A stretch of DNA of 11,859 bases from assembly GCA_003157595.1 (NCBI GenBank), contig PMKB01000204.1, positions 5,550 to 17,408 on the forward strand, written 5' to 3'. Position numbers and translations under genes: made by a program. This document shows positions 1 to 6,700 of this stretch, in pieces. Source of the DNA: Solirubrobacterales bacterium (lineage in GTDB: Bacteria; Actinomycetota; Thermoleophilia; Solirubrobacterales; Solirubrobacteraceae). Numbering within the stretch: the stretch's first letter is position 1; each line of letters opens with the position of its first letter. The notes beneath the pieces are model-generated. The model saw only the letters and a program-made list of their open reading frames with translations, made no database searches and had not been told where the DNA came from.

Positions 1-264
1 GATCGAGCGGTCGACGTGCGTCTCCGCGGCGAAGTTGACGACCGCCGAGCAGCCCTCCAGCGCCGCGGCGACCGCAGCCGGATCCTCGATCGCGCCGTGC
101 ACGAACGCGAAGCGCGGGTCGCTCTCGAAGTCCCGGAGGTTCTCGCGGCGCCCGGCGTAGGTCAGCTTGTCGAGCACGACGATCTCGTCCTCGCCGGCGG
201 CCAGGCGGACGCGAACGAAGTTGCTACCGATGAAGCCCGCGCCACCACAGACCAGGAGCTTCAT
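1..264 (-). CDS. rfbB: dTDP-glucose 4,6-dehydratase, N-terminal part (cut by window edge)
   Basis: This is the first 88 residues of an extended-type SDR enzyme that converts dTDP-glucose to dTDP-4-keto-6-deoxyglucose, the second step of dTDP-L-rhamnose synthesis in the cytoplasm. The NAD-binding loop GGAGFIG is at residues 7-13. An Asp at 32 (VVLDKLTYAG), placed to hold the NAD ribose, is followed by AAETHVDRSI at 79-88, a near-diagnostic RmlB stretch. The catalytic Tyr-x3-Lys part lies beyond the window, so the gene continues past base 1. The ATG at 264 overlaps the TGA of rfbD by 4 nt (ATGA). It also has a GAGGTG ribosome-binding site 8 nt upstream, so the start is well supported. It is the last visible gene of the rfbA-rfbD-rfbB series. 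Other NDP-hexose 4,6-dehydratases share the fold, but the neighbours make RmlB the clear choice. Confidence 0.93.
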   Translation of the reverse strand, partial: MKLLVCGGAGFIGSNFVRVRLAAGEDEIVVLDKLTYAGRRENLRDFESDPRFAFVHGAIEDPAAVAAALEGCSAVVNFAAETHVDRSI

Positions 265-1109
265 TGCCCGAACACCTCGGGCGCCCTCGCGCGGTAGGCC
301 GCCAACCCGTCGTGCCAGCTCGGCAGGGGCTCGACGTCGCGCTCGGAGCCGAGCACGCTCCAGGGCGGGCGCGGCGCCGCCATCGCGAGCTGGGCCTGGG
401 TGGTCTCGGTCACGCGCAGGTGCAGCCCCGCGGCTTCGAAGATGGCCTTTGCGAAGGCGTTGCGTGAGCAGTGCCCGGCGCCGGCCAGATGAAACACGCC
501 GGCGGCGCGACGCTCGGCGAACTCGACCAGCCGCGGCGCGAGGTGGCCGGTATAGGTCGGACAGCCGACCTCGTCGGTGACGACCGCAAGCTCGTCGCCG
601 GCGCCGGCGCCGAGGCGCAACATGGTCGTGACGAAGTTCTTCCCGCCGGGGCCGAACAGCCAGGCCGTGCGGACGACGGCGTGCTCGCGCGACGCCGCGA
701 TCACCTCCCCTTCTCCGGCGAGCTTGGTGCGCCCGTAGGCCGACAGCGCGTTGGTCGGATCGGACTCGACGTAGGGCCGCGTGGCTGTGCCATCGAAGAC
801 GTAGTCGGTCGAGACCTGAACGAGGTGCGCGCCGACCGCTGCCGCGGCGCGCGCAAGGTTGCCGGCGCCGGTGCCGTTGACCGCGAGCGCCGCCGGCTCC
901 AGGCTCTCGGCGCCTTCGACGTCGGTCCACGCCGCGCAGTTGACGATCGCCTCCGGGGCCAGTCGCGCGATCGTCGCCTCGACGGCATGCTCGTCAGTGA
1001 CGTCCAGCTCGCCACGCGCGAGGCCAAAGCACTCATGCCCGCGCGAGCCCGCGACGGCCACCACGTCCGCTCCGAGCATCCCGCCCGCACCGGCGACGAG
1101 CACCCGCAT
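261..1109 (-). CDS. rfbD: dTDP-4-dehydrorhamnose reductase
   Basis: A 282-residue protein of the RmlD family, which uses NAD(P)H to reduce dTDP-4-dehydro-L-rhamnose to dTDP-L-rhamnose, the last step of the pathway. Seen in the sequence: the Rossmann loop GAGGMLG at 7-13, a DVTD segment at 36-39, STDYVFDG at 100-107, the catalytic YGRTK (Tyr125, Lys129), RTAWLFG at 147-153, and RPPWSVLGS near 247-255 in place of the family's C-terminal substrate-binding RPxxSxL motif. The length is normal for the family. The reading frame stays open upstream to about 1244, but the start at 1109 is chosen because MRVLVAGAGG begins exactly at the first Rossmann strand. That ATG also shares one base with the rfbA stop (TGATG). 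The end overlaps rfbB by 4 nt. No RmlC domain is fused to it. Confidence 0.94.
   Translation of the reverse strand: MRVLVAGAGGMLGADVVAVAGSRGHECFGLARGELDVTDEHAVEATIARLAPEAIVNCAAWTDVEGAESLEPAALAVNGTGAGNLARAAAAVGAHLVQVSTDYVFDGTATRPYVESDPTNALSAYGRTKLAGEGEVIAASREHAVVRTAWLFGPGGKNFVTTMLRLGAGAGDELAVVTDEVGCPTYTGHLAPRLVEFAERRAAGVFHLAGAGHCSRNAFAKAIFEAAGLHLRVTETTQAQLAMAAPRPPWSVLGSERDVEPLPSWHDGLAAYRARAPEVFGQ
273..278 (-). promoter_or_regulatory. Ribosome-binding site of rfbB
   Basis: On the minus strand this reads GAGGTG, a good match to the anti-Shine-Dalgarno pairing sequence. It lies 8 nt before the rfbB ATG at 264 and inside the 3' end of rfbD. It is the clearest Shine-Dalgarno sequence among the overlapping junctions of this operon, suggesting rfbB can be initiated independently of coupling. 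Confidence 0.6.
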
Positions 1110-2173
1110 CACGGAACCCGCACTTCGGAGCTGTCCCCGAGCATGAAGCGATAGGCCCGCGGCTGGCGCCCGTCGCGCACGATCCTCACGTTGCGGCCAA
1201 GCAGCGAGGACTCGACGCGTCCGTCGAGGCGGCGGACCTCGCAACCGGTCAGCAGGATCGAGTTCTCAACCTCGGCCGACTCGATCAGGCAGCGATCGCC
1301 GATCGCCGTGTAGGGCCCGACGTAGGCGTCGATCAGCCGCGCGCCGGCGCCGATGATCGCGGGTCCGCGCACGGTCGATCGCTCCAGCCGTGCGCCGGCG
1401 GCCACGACCACGCGACCGTCCAGCTGAGAGTCCTCGAGCACGCCGTCACAGCGGGCCTCCATCACGTCAAGGATCAGCCGGTTGGCCTCGAGCATGTCCG
1501 CGAGCTGACCGGTGTCCTTCCACCAGCCCGACACGATGTGCGGCTCGACGCGCAGACCGCTGTCGACGAGATTCTGGATCGCGTCGGTGATCTCGAGCTC
1601 GCCGCGCGCGCTGGGAGTGATTGCGCGCGCCGCGTCGTGCACGCTTGCCGTGAACATGTAGACGCCGACGAGCGCCAGGTCGCTGACCGGCGACCGTGGC
1701 TTTTCCACGAGCCGCACGACGCGGTCGCCGTCGAGCTCCGCGACGCCGTAGTTCTCGGGATCGGGCACCGGTGTGAGCAGGATCAGTGCGTCGCACTGCG
1801 AGGTCTTGAAGCGTTCGACGAGGTCGACGATCCCACCCTGCAGGAGGTTGTCGCCGAGGTACATGACGAAAGGATCGTCACCGAGGAAGGGCTCGGCCGT
1901 GAGCACCGCGTGCGCGAGGCCGGCGGGGACGTCCTGGACGATGTAGGTGATGTGCACGCCAAAGCGCGAGCCGTCGCCGGCTGCCGCGCGGATCTCCTCT
2001 CCCGTCTCGGGCGCGATGATGATGCCGACGTCCTCGATCCCGGCAGTCGCGAGCGCCTCGATGCCGTAGAAGAGCACGGGCTTGTTGGCGACCGGGATCA
2101 GCTGCTTGGCGCTGGTGTGGGTGATCGGCCGCAGACGCGTTCCCTTGCCGCCGGAGAGGATCAGCCCCTTCAC
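1109..2173 (-). CDS. rfbA: Glucose-1-phosphate thymidylyltransferase, long form with C-terminal beta-helix
   Basis: A 354-residue nucleotidyltransferase that joins glucose-1-phosphate and dTTP to give dTDP-glucose, the entry step to dTDP-rhamnose. The N-terminal catalytic domain carries GGKGTRLRP at 8-16 (nucleotide-binding loop), the uridylyl/thymidylyltransferase stretch YLGDN at 105-109, VEKP at 156-159, ELEITDAI at 192-199 and GWWKDTG at 216-222. Residues from about 240 to 345 have hexapeptide-like left-handed beta-helix repeats (for example AIIGAGARL, YTAIGDRCL). The length and C-terminal helix match the 'long' RmlA/StrD type of about 355 residues, not the short enterobacterial RmlA of about 290. 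The GTG start at 2173 overlaps the upstream TGA (GTGA), and MKGLILSGG begins where family members begin. StrD-type enzymes also feed antibiotic sugar pathways, but rfbD and rfbB next door favour rhamnose or a related deoxysugar. Confidence 0.92.
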   Translation of the reverse strand: MKGLILSGGKGTRLRPITHTSAKQLIPVANKPVLFYGIEALATAGIEDVGIIIAPETGEEIRAAAGDGSRFGVHITYIVQDVPAGLAHAVLTAEPFLGDDPFVMYLGDNLLQGGIVDLVERFKTSQCDALILLTPVPDPENYGVAELDGDRVVRLVEKPRSPVSDLALVGVYMFTASVHDAARAITPSARGELEITDAIQNLVDSGLRVEPHIVSGWWKDTGQLADMLEANRLILDVMEARCDGVLEDSQLDGRVVVAAGARLERSTVRGPAIIGAGARLIDAYVGPYTAIGDRCLIESAEVENSILLTGCEVRRLDGRVESSLLGRNVRIVRDGRQPRAYRFMLGDSSEVRVP

Positions 2174-2634
2174 GGCGCGGCCGCCAGCTTGCGGTGATCC
2201 CAGCTCGTGCGGCTGTACTCGACGAAGCGGATGGCGACGCGCTTGGGCGCCTGCTTCGCGATGCTCGCGCGCACCTCGGCCGGCAGCTCCTCGCCCTGGA
2301 TGTAGCGCTCGTACAGAGCGAGCCCGAGCGCGGCGACGAAGTCGCTGTCGCGCTCGATCACAGCCTCGGTCGAGAGCATCACGCCGCGCAGCTCGTCGTA
2401 GTGCACGCCGGCCTCGATCGCCAGCGTGGCGCGCGAGTCGCGTTCGAGGTTGCGAACCTTCTGCGACGCGGCGTAGGTCCAGGCCCACAGATCGCCGTCG
2501 CGTACGAGGTACCACAGCGGCATGACGTGAGGCGCACCATCGCGCCCGATCGTCGCGCAGATCAGCGTGCGCTGCTCGTGCACGAAGGCATCGAGCTCCT
2601 CGTCGCTCATCCGGATCTCGTCGCGCCGGCTCAC
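2170..2634 (-). CDS. PPOX-fold flavin/F420-dependent protein
   Basis: A 154-residue protein of the pyridoxamine 5'-phosphate oxidase-like split-barrel fold. It resembles the actinobacterial F420-dependent PPOX branch. The family pattern is visible: an R-M-S-D-E-E helix start at 8-13, ATIGRDGAPHVMPLWYL at 27-43 (first barrel strands), KVRNLERD at 59-66 (phosphate contact in related proteins), and the closing SWDHRKL at 144-150. Such proteins bind F420 or FMN and reduce or hold small substrates; the substrate here cannot be read from sequence. The GTG at 2634 overlaps the pafBC stop (GTGA) and gives an N-terminus like family members I recall. An ATG at 2610 (MSDEELD) is the alternative. It sits between a DNA-damage-type regulator and rfbA, overlapping both. 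A direct role in rhamnose synthesis is not expected from known chemistry. Confidence 0.85.
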   Translation of the reverse strand: MSRRDEIRMSDEELDAFVHEQRTLICATIGRDGAPHVMPLWYLVRDGDLWAWTYAASQKVRNLERDSRATLAIEAGVHYDELRGVMLSTEAVIERDSDFVAALGLALYERYIQGEELPAEVRASIAKQAPKRVAIRFVEYSRTSWDHRKLAAAP

Positions 2635-4688
2635 GCGATGCGGGCCGCCGCCGCGAGCACCGCGGCGCGGGCGTCGGGCGGATCCAGCACCGCCGCGTCC
2701 CCTGCCTCCTTGAGCACCTCGCGTACCAGCCAGTCCACGCCCGCGAAGCTCAGCTCGACAGCGATCGAGCCGTCGTCCCAGACGCCGACGACCTTGCGCT
2801 GCTCGCGCGCCCAGCGCGCGCGCTCTGGTGAGATCCAGACCCGGGCGCGCCGCGATGCGCTGACCTCGCCGGTGCGCGGCCAACCGTCGACGTCGGCCGA
2901 CGGGTTGACCTCGGGGCGCGGCTCGAAGTGCTCGTCGGTCAGCTCGGCGCGGCGGACGCGGTCCAGACGGAAATGGCGAACGTCGCCCTTTGCGGGGTCG
3001 AACGTCGCGACATACCAGCCTTCGCGACCGTTCATCAGCGCATAGGGCTCGACGCGCCGCGCGGAGTACTCGTCCTCGTTCTCCTTGTAGTAATCCAGCT
3101 CGAGCAGCACGTGGCTCTTGATCGCCTTCGAGATCACGCGGGTGACCGCGGAGTCATCCGCGCCGAGATGAGCGACCTGCAGGCCCTGCTCCATCGGATC
3201 TTCACCCAAGGCGCGCACGATCTTCGCACGCGCGGAGGTCAGCGAGCCCTGCGGCAGATGCTCGCCGATCAGGTCGATCGCCGCCACCAGCGCCTTGGCT
3301 TCGACCGGCAGCAGGCGAGCCGGGCGCGCGAAGTTGTCGCTGTAGGGCTCAGGATCGACCTCGATCGTGCCGTCCTGTTCGTCGATCTCGGCGTAGAGCA
3401 CGTATGAGCCGCCGCCGAAGTTGACGACGTTCAACACGCCGATGTCCTCGCGCAGCTCGCCGTCGCTGATCTGCAGGCGCTCGCACACCTCCGTGATCGC
3501 GAGCCGGCTCCCAGCGCGCCCCGCCTGGATCAGGATCGAGGCCAGTGTGACCAGGCGAGCGAAGCGCTCGGGCCGAATCGCCGTGTCGGCGCGGGTCGAC
3601 GCGTGGCCGTTGCCGTTGTGGCCGGTGAGCGCGGGCGGCGGCGGCTCGACCGCGTGCTCGGTGCCCGACGGCGGCTTGGTGTGGCGCTCGACCAACAGAG
3701 CCACCCGCCGCTTCAACTCGGCCGCAAGCGCCGGCGGAGCGAGAACGCTCGCGTTCTCGCCGAGCCCGAGCACCCAGGAGATCAGCTGTCGCTCGCTCGC
3801 GTACTCGGTCACGAACAGCCGGTCGGCGCTGCCCTCGATCTCGCGAATCTCGCCGTAGCGGCCGAAGTGGCGCTCAAGCAGCCAGGCGATGCGCTCGGCG
3901 ATGCGAATCTCGGCGCTGCCGGCGATCTCACCGAACTGCCAGGTGGCGAGGTTGGCGTAGGCGCGCGGGTCGAAGTCGGCGGGACGGCGAAAGTCGTGTT
4001 CGGCCTTGGTCGCGTAGGCGACCTTGCCGCGGATCCGCGAGAGCCGGAACACGCGCAGCGCCTCGCGTTCGTGCGCGTAGCCGAGCAGATAGAACTGGCC
4101 GCCGCGGAAGAGCAGGTGATAGGGGTCGACCGTGCGCAGCCCGACCTCGCCGCGCTCCATCGTGAAGTACTCGAAGGTGATCGTCTTGTGGCGGAAGATC
4201 GCGGTCTCGATCTTCGCCAGGGAGTGCGATAGCTCATGCCCGCCGGCCGAGGCCGTGATACCGAGCGCGACACCGTGCTGGTCGGGCGCCGCCAGCGGGC
4301 TCGGCCGTCCCCAGGTGATCTGCTGCAGCGCGAGCCGCAGCGGCTCGGCGTAGGCGAACTCGCCGTCGAGCAGCGACAGCGCGGTGGCCAGCGCGGCCAG
4401 CTCGGAGTCCGAGAACTCGATCGCCGGGAGGTGGAAGTTCTCCGGGCGCAGCGAGTAGTTCTCCTGCTCGGCGACGCCGTCGACGGGCTTCTCGACCGTC
4501 AGCGGGATGCGCAGCGACTCGAGCTCCGCGCGATCGGCGTAGAAGCGCCGCGCGAAGGCGTCCTCGTTCATGCCGCTGTAGCCCTCGACGTCCCGCTTGA
4601 TGTCGAGCGCGGTGACCGGGCGGCGCTCGGCCATCAGATAGGAGATCAGAGAGAGCTGGCGGATCAGCTTCTCGGTGTCCTTGGCCAT
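2631..4688 (-). CDS. pafBC: Fused PafB-PafC WYL-domain transcriptional regulator
   Basis: A 685-residue protein made of two HTH-WYL units in tandem. Unit 1 (PafB-like) has an N-terminal winged helix at about 1-75 (DTEKLIRQLSLISYLMAERR) and a WYL domain at about 170-221, with FYLLGY at 199-204 in place of the canonical Trp-Tyr-Leu. A Pro/Gly/Asn-rich linker covers roughly 336-370. Unit 2 (PafC-like) has a second helix-turn-helix at about 372-425 and a WYL domain at about 528-581, with WYV at 558-560. In mycobacteria PafB and PafC are separate proteins that together activate LexA-independent DNA-damage genes, and natural fusions are known in other actinobacteria. WYL domains are thought to sense a ligand, possibly single-stranded nucleic acid. 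The ATG at 4688 begins MAKDTEK, the usual PafB start. An ATG at 4703 lies inside a possible -10 element and is less likely. The gene heads the operon with the PPOX and rfb genes. Confidence 0.88.
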   Translation of the reverse strand: MAKDTEKLIRQLSLISYLMAERRPVTALDIKRDVEGYSGMNEDAFARRFYADRAELESLRIPLTVEKPVDGVAEQENYSLRPENFHLPAIEFSDSELAALATALSLLDGEFAYAEPLRLALQQITWGRPSPLAAPDQHGVALGITASAGGHELSHSLAKIETAIFRHKTITFEYFTMERGEVGLRTVDPYHLLFRGGQFYLLGYAHEREALRVFRLSRIRGKVAYATKAEHDFRRPADFDPRAYANLATWQFGEIAGSAEIRIAERIAWLLERHFGRYGEIREIEGSADRLFVTEYASERQLISWVLGLGENASVLAPPALAAELKRRVALLVERHTKPPSGTEHAVEPPPPALTGHNGNGHASTRADTAIRPERFARLVTLASILIQAGRAGSRLAITEVCERLQISDGELREDIGVLNVVNFGGGSYVLYAEIDEQDGTIEVDPEPYSDNFARPARLLPVEAKALVAAIDLIGEHLPQGSLTSARAKIVRALGEDPMEQGLQVAHLGADDSAVTRVISKAIKSHVLLELDYYKENEDEYSARRVEPYALMNGREGWYVATFDPAKGDVRHFRLDRVRRAELTDEHFEPRPEVNPSADVDGWPRTGEVSASRRARVWISPERARWAREQRKVVGVWDDGSIAVELSFAGVDWLVREVLKEAGDAAVLDPPDARAAVLAAAARIA

Positions 4689-4698
4689 CTGGCGAAGA

Positions 4699-4704
4699 AC
4701 CATA
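4699..4704 (-). promoter_or_regulatory. Possible -10 element for pafBC
   Basis: The minus strand reads TATGGT here, fitting the TAnnnT -10 pattern. It is 10 nt before the pafBC ATG at 4688, so a transcript would have almost no 5' leader. No -35 consensus is visible 16-19 nt upstream, and the match is short, so this is tentative. If real, it rules out the ATG at 4703, which lies inside the element. Confidence 0.3.
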
Positions 4705-4742
4705 GACGCCGCGTGCGTCCCGGCGGCGCTGGAGGCCCCGTA

Positions 4743-4764
4743 TTTGCGCGGTTTTGGCCGCAAA
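4743..4764. repeat. Inverted repeat TTTGCG-N10-CGCAAA upstream of pafBC
   Basis: Perfect 6-bp arms (4743-4748 and 4759-4764) flank a 10-nt centre. The repeat lies between the lipoprotein stop and the pafBC start. It could be an operator for pafBC or a weak terminator hairpin for the lipoprotein gene; it has no T-rich tail. The core TTGCG/CGCAA also recurs nearby at 4771-4775 and 4798-4802. Confidence 0.4.
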
Positions 4765-4769
4765 CGGTA

Positions 4770-4783
4770 CTTGCGCTAGCAAG
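4770..4783. repeat. Short inverted repeat CTTGC-N4-GCAAG
   Basis: Perfect 5-bp arms around GCTA, 5 bp beyond the preceding inverted repeat and sharing its TTGC/GCAA core. Together they look like paired sites for a DNA-binding protein ahead of pafBC. Short palindromes arise by chance, so the call is weak. Confidence 0.3.
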
Positions 4784-4813
4784 CATCTGGGCCGTAGGCG
4801 CAACCGACCGTGC

Positions 4814-5275
4814 TCAGCGCCGGACGGTGACGGTTGCCACGAAGCGTCTCGGCGCGCGCCTGACCGATCGCCAAGCTGGTGCCAGGGACGCGGACAACAC
4901 CGCTCTCCCGGCGCGCTTCGCGCGGAACGCAAAGATCTGCTCAGGGCCGCCAAACCCCGAAACGTAGGTCTTGCAGAGCCGGACAGAGCTGAGAACCCCA
5001 GGATCGGACGACAGCGGGGCAAGCCACGGGAACACCGACGGATTGGGCGCCGTCATGTACTCCTCGGGCTCGCCCTCCACGGCGTAGACGATCACGCCGG
5101 CGCGAACCGTGAGCCTGGACCCGGAGAGCACATACGGCGAGAACGAGTGCGGCTGGCGCATACAACTCGGCGTCTTCGAAGCCGTTGTGTGCGCGGCGCC
5201 GCAGCCCGCGATGGCGAGCGCCGCCGCGGCCAGGGTCGCTCCCACCGCGGCTCGCGCCAGTGCGACCACACGCAT
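4814..5275 (-). CDS. Small putative lipoprotein of unknown function
   Basis: A 153-residue protein with a clear lipoprotein signal: Arg2, a hydrophobic Ala-rich stretch at about 4-23, and the lipobox I-A-G-C with the modifiable Cys at 25. The mature part has only two other Cys (38 and 101), which might form a disulfide. It contains aromatic-rich segments such as EPEEYM at 69-74 and SVFPWLAPL at 80-88. The C-terminal 40 residues (IFAFRAKRAG at 114-123, then alternating hydrophobic residues to FVATVTVRR) look like beta-strands of a small Ig-like or BACON-like domain. I do not recognise the family. The ATG at 5275 is chosen because it gives a compact signal peptide; the open frame runs on to 5362 but would add a charged, non-signal extension. 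It precedes pafBC on the same strand with a gap of about 125 bp, so co-transcription is possible. Confidence 0.7.
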   Translation of the reverse strand: MRVVALARAAVGATLAAAALAIAGCGAAHTTASKTPSCMRQPHSFSPYVLSGSRLTVRAGVIVYAVEGEPEEYMTAPNPSVFPWLAPLSSDPGVLSSVRLCKTYVSGFGGPEQIFAFRAKRAGRAVLSASLAPAWRSVRRAPRRFVATVTVRR

Positions 5276-5379
5276 ACCCGCAGCGTCGCAGACGGGGCGC
5301 CTTCCCGCGCAGGCGTGAGCCACTGTCCGCCGTGCGAAGGCGGGTCCCGATGGGACCGCCATCGTCTGAGCGACCGCTT

Positions 5380-5611
5380 GCGGATCGACCCAACCGTGGC
5401 TGGCGGCGACGCCCTTGGCGGCTCGGCCTGGCGCTGGTCGACGGCGGGCGGCGCGTCGTGGTCGGCGACTCCAACCGCTACGTCGGGGCCACCTCAGCCT
5501 CGACGCTCACGATCGTCAACACACCCGCTGCACTGGCGCACCGGCCCGCCGACCTCGGCACGATCGCCCGCCAAGCTCCGCGGCGCCCTGAACATCGCCG
5601 CGGGCTGCTGA
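5380..5611 (+). pseudogene. Decayed fragment resembling a YVTN-type beta-propeller protein
   Basis: The roughly 350-bp gap between the lipoprotein and exoribonuclease genes has no intact gene. On the plus strand, the frame starting at 5425 reads GLALVDGGRRVVVGDSNRY and then STLTIVN, ending in LGTI at 5565. This is very like the blades of YVTN-family beta-propeller proteins as I remember them. The reading then appears to shift frame at about 5566 to PAKLRGALNIAAG, stopping with TGA at 5609-5611. Just upstream, another frame gives PTVAGGDALGG (5390-5422), which would precede the first segment in an intact blade. So at least two frame changes are needed. There is no plausible start or second blade. 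I read it as a remnant of a lost gene. The alternative is non-coding DNA with a chance resemblance. No database comparison was possible. Confidence 0.45.
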
Positions 5612-5621
5612 ACGCGGAGCG

Positions 5622-6605
5622 CTACGCGGCGTCGCGGCGCGAGGCTTCTTCCAGCGCGTCGTGGCCGCCGAAGTAGGCGCCGCCGCCCAGGGCGCGGTCG
5701 AAGCTCGACCAGCGCTCGCCTTCGCGCAGCTCCTTTTCGAGCCGGTCGAAGCTGCCGAGCCGGCCGCCGAGGTTGTCGATCATGTGGACGAGCGTGGCCT
5801 CGCGGGTCGCGGGCAGCACCGGGCTGCCGTGCTCGTGGGTGCCGTGGTGGGAGAGGATGATGTGCAGAAGCTCCTTCGCGAGCGACGGCGGGAAGCCCCC
5901 GATCTCCTCGATCTCGCGGCGCACGCGGTAGTAGCCGAGCGCGATCTCGCCCTGCAGCCGACCGTCGTCGGTCAGCTCGATGTTGGCCGGATCGTCGGTG
6001 TAGGCATCGAGCTTGCCGATGTCGTGCAGCAGCGCGCCGGTGACCGCGACGTCGCGGTCGATGCCCGGGAAGGTGGCGGAAATCGCGCTGACCGCCTGGC
6101 CGACGGTGAGGCAGTGCTCGAGCAGTCCGTGGCGGTAGGCCTGGTGGTAGAACTTTGCCGCCGGCGCGTCGCGGTAGGCTGGCCAGCGATCGGCGCCGGC
6201 GCCGATCAGGCGCTCGAGCAGAGCGTGCAGGTGCGGCTGGCGAACCGTGGCGACCAGCTCGCGCAGATCGCCCTCCATCTGCTCGGCGTTGCGCAGCGGG
6301 CCGTCGAGCAGGTCGTCGAGCTCGTAGCTGCCCGGCTCGGCCGGGCGCAGCGCCTGCAGGTTGACCTGCGGACCGTAGCGCGGATGCACGACGTAGCGGC
6401 CGACCACGCGCACCGGCTGCCCCGCGGCAACCAGCGGAGCGACATCCGGCACGCCATCCCAGACCATCGCCACGACCTGCCCGGAGCGGTCGCCGAGCGT
6501 CAACCGCAGGAACTCGCCGCCGTCGCGCTTGACGCGCTTGTCGATCTCGCGGACCATCAGCACCTGGTCGAGATCGGTCCCGTCGCTGACCTCGCGAATG
6601 AGCAT
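5622..6605 (-). CDS. YhaM-like 3'-5' exoribonuclease (OB-fold plus HD domain)
   Basis: A 327-residue protein with an N-terminal OB-fold at about 10-90 (FLRLTLGDRSGQVVAMVWDG at 32-51 is a typical nucleic-acid-binding OB strand pair) and a C-terminal HD metal-phosphohydrolase domain. HD residues seen: HQAYRHGLLEHC at 154-165 with His159 and His163, the signature LLHDIGKLD at 192-200 (His194-Asp195), HHGTHEHG at 253-260, and MIDNLG at 275-280 with Asp277. This order and length match the YhaM/CBF1 family of 3'-5' exoribonucleases, which also act on single-stranded DNA in Gram-positives. The ATG at 6605 gives MLIREV at the natural start. The open frame continues upstream only as a shadow of the divergent SDR gene. 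There is no Shine-Dalgarno sequence, but a TAnnnT box 6 nt upstream suggests a leaderless mRNA. Confidence 0.87.
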   Translation of the reverse strand: MLIREVSDGTDLDQVLMVREIDKRVKRDGGEFLRLTLGDRSGQVVAMVWDGVPDVAPLVAAGQPVRVVGRYVVHPRYGPQVNLQALRPAEPGSYELDDLLDGPLRNAEQMEGDLRELVATVRQPHLHALLERLIGAGADRWPAYRDAPAAKFYHQAYRHGLLEHCLTVGQAVSAISATFPGIDRDVAVTGALLHDIGKLDAYTDDPANIELTDDGRLQGEIALGYYRVRREIEEIGGFPPSLAKELLHIILSHHGTHEHGSPVLPATREATLVHMIDNLGGRLGSFDRLEKELREGERWSSFDRALGGGAYFGGHDALEEASRRDAA

Positions 6606-6611
6606 GCAAGG

Positions 6612-6617
6612 AAGGTA
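6612..6617 (-). promoter_or_regulatory. -10 element of the exoribonuclease gene (leaderless)
   Basis: The minus strand reads TACCTT (TAnnnT), followed by 6 nt and then the ATG at 6605. Transcription would start at or next to the A of the start codon. No clear TTGACA-like -35 is seen. The lack of a Shine-Dalgarno sequence agrees with leaderless translation. Confidence 0.5.
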
Positions 6618-6621
6618 GCCC

Positions 6622-6654
6622 GGCCCGCGGACGGTTCCGTGGCGAGCGCGGGCC
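6622..6654. repeat. Nested palindrome between divergent genes
   Basis: Perfect 8-bp arms GGCCCGCG (6622-6629) and CGCGGGCC (6647-6654) enclose a smaller palindrome ACGG-TT-CCGT (6631-6640). It lies between the -10 boxes of the exoribonuclease and SDR genes, a natural place for a shared operator. High GC raises the chance of accidental palindromes. Confidence 0.4.
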
Positions 6655-6694
6655 ATGGGACGCAGCCGGCGCACGCCCAGCTCGAGACTCGCTC

Positions 6695-6700
6695 TAGGGT
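6695..6700 (+). promoter_or_regulatory. -10 element of the SDR-Nudix operon (leaderless)
   Basis: TAGGGT fits TAnnnT and is followed by exactly 7 nt and then the ATG at 6708, the spacing expected when transcription begins at the start codon. No -35 consensus lies 16-18 nt upstream. No Shine-Dalgarno sequence precedes the ATG. Confidence 0.5.

Noticed and set aside
471..1154. Long plus-strand open frame opposite rfbD
   Set aside because: It is an antisense shadow in GC-rich DNA. rfbD on the other strand has full family motifs, while this frame has none.
3603..4232. Plus-strand open frame opposite pafBC
   Set aside because: No recognisable domain; composition is typical of a shadow frame, and pafBC is clearly coding here.
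5185..5379. Upstream part of the plus-strand open frame containing the propeller-like segment
   Set aside because: It is Arg/Pro-rich with no blade pattern and overlaps the lipoprotein signal-peptide region, so I did not extend the remnant this far.
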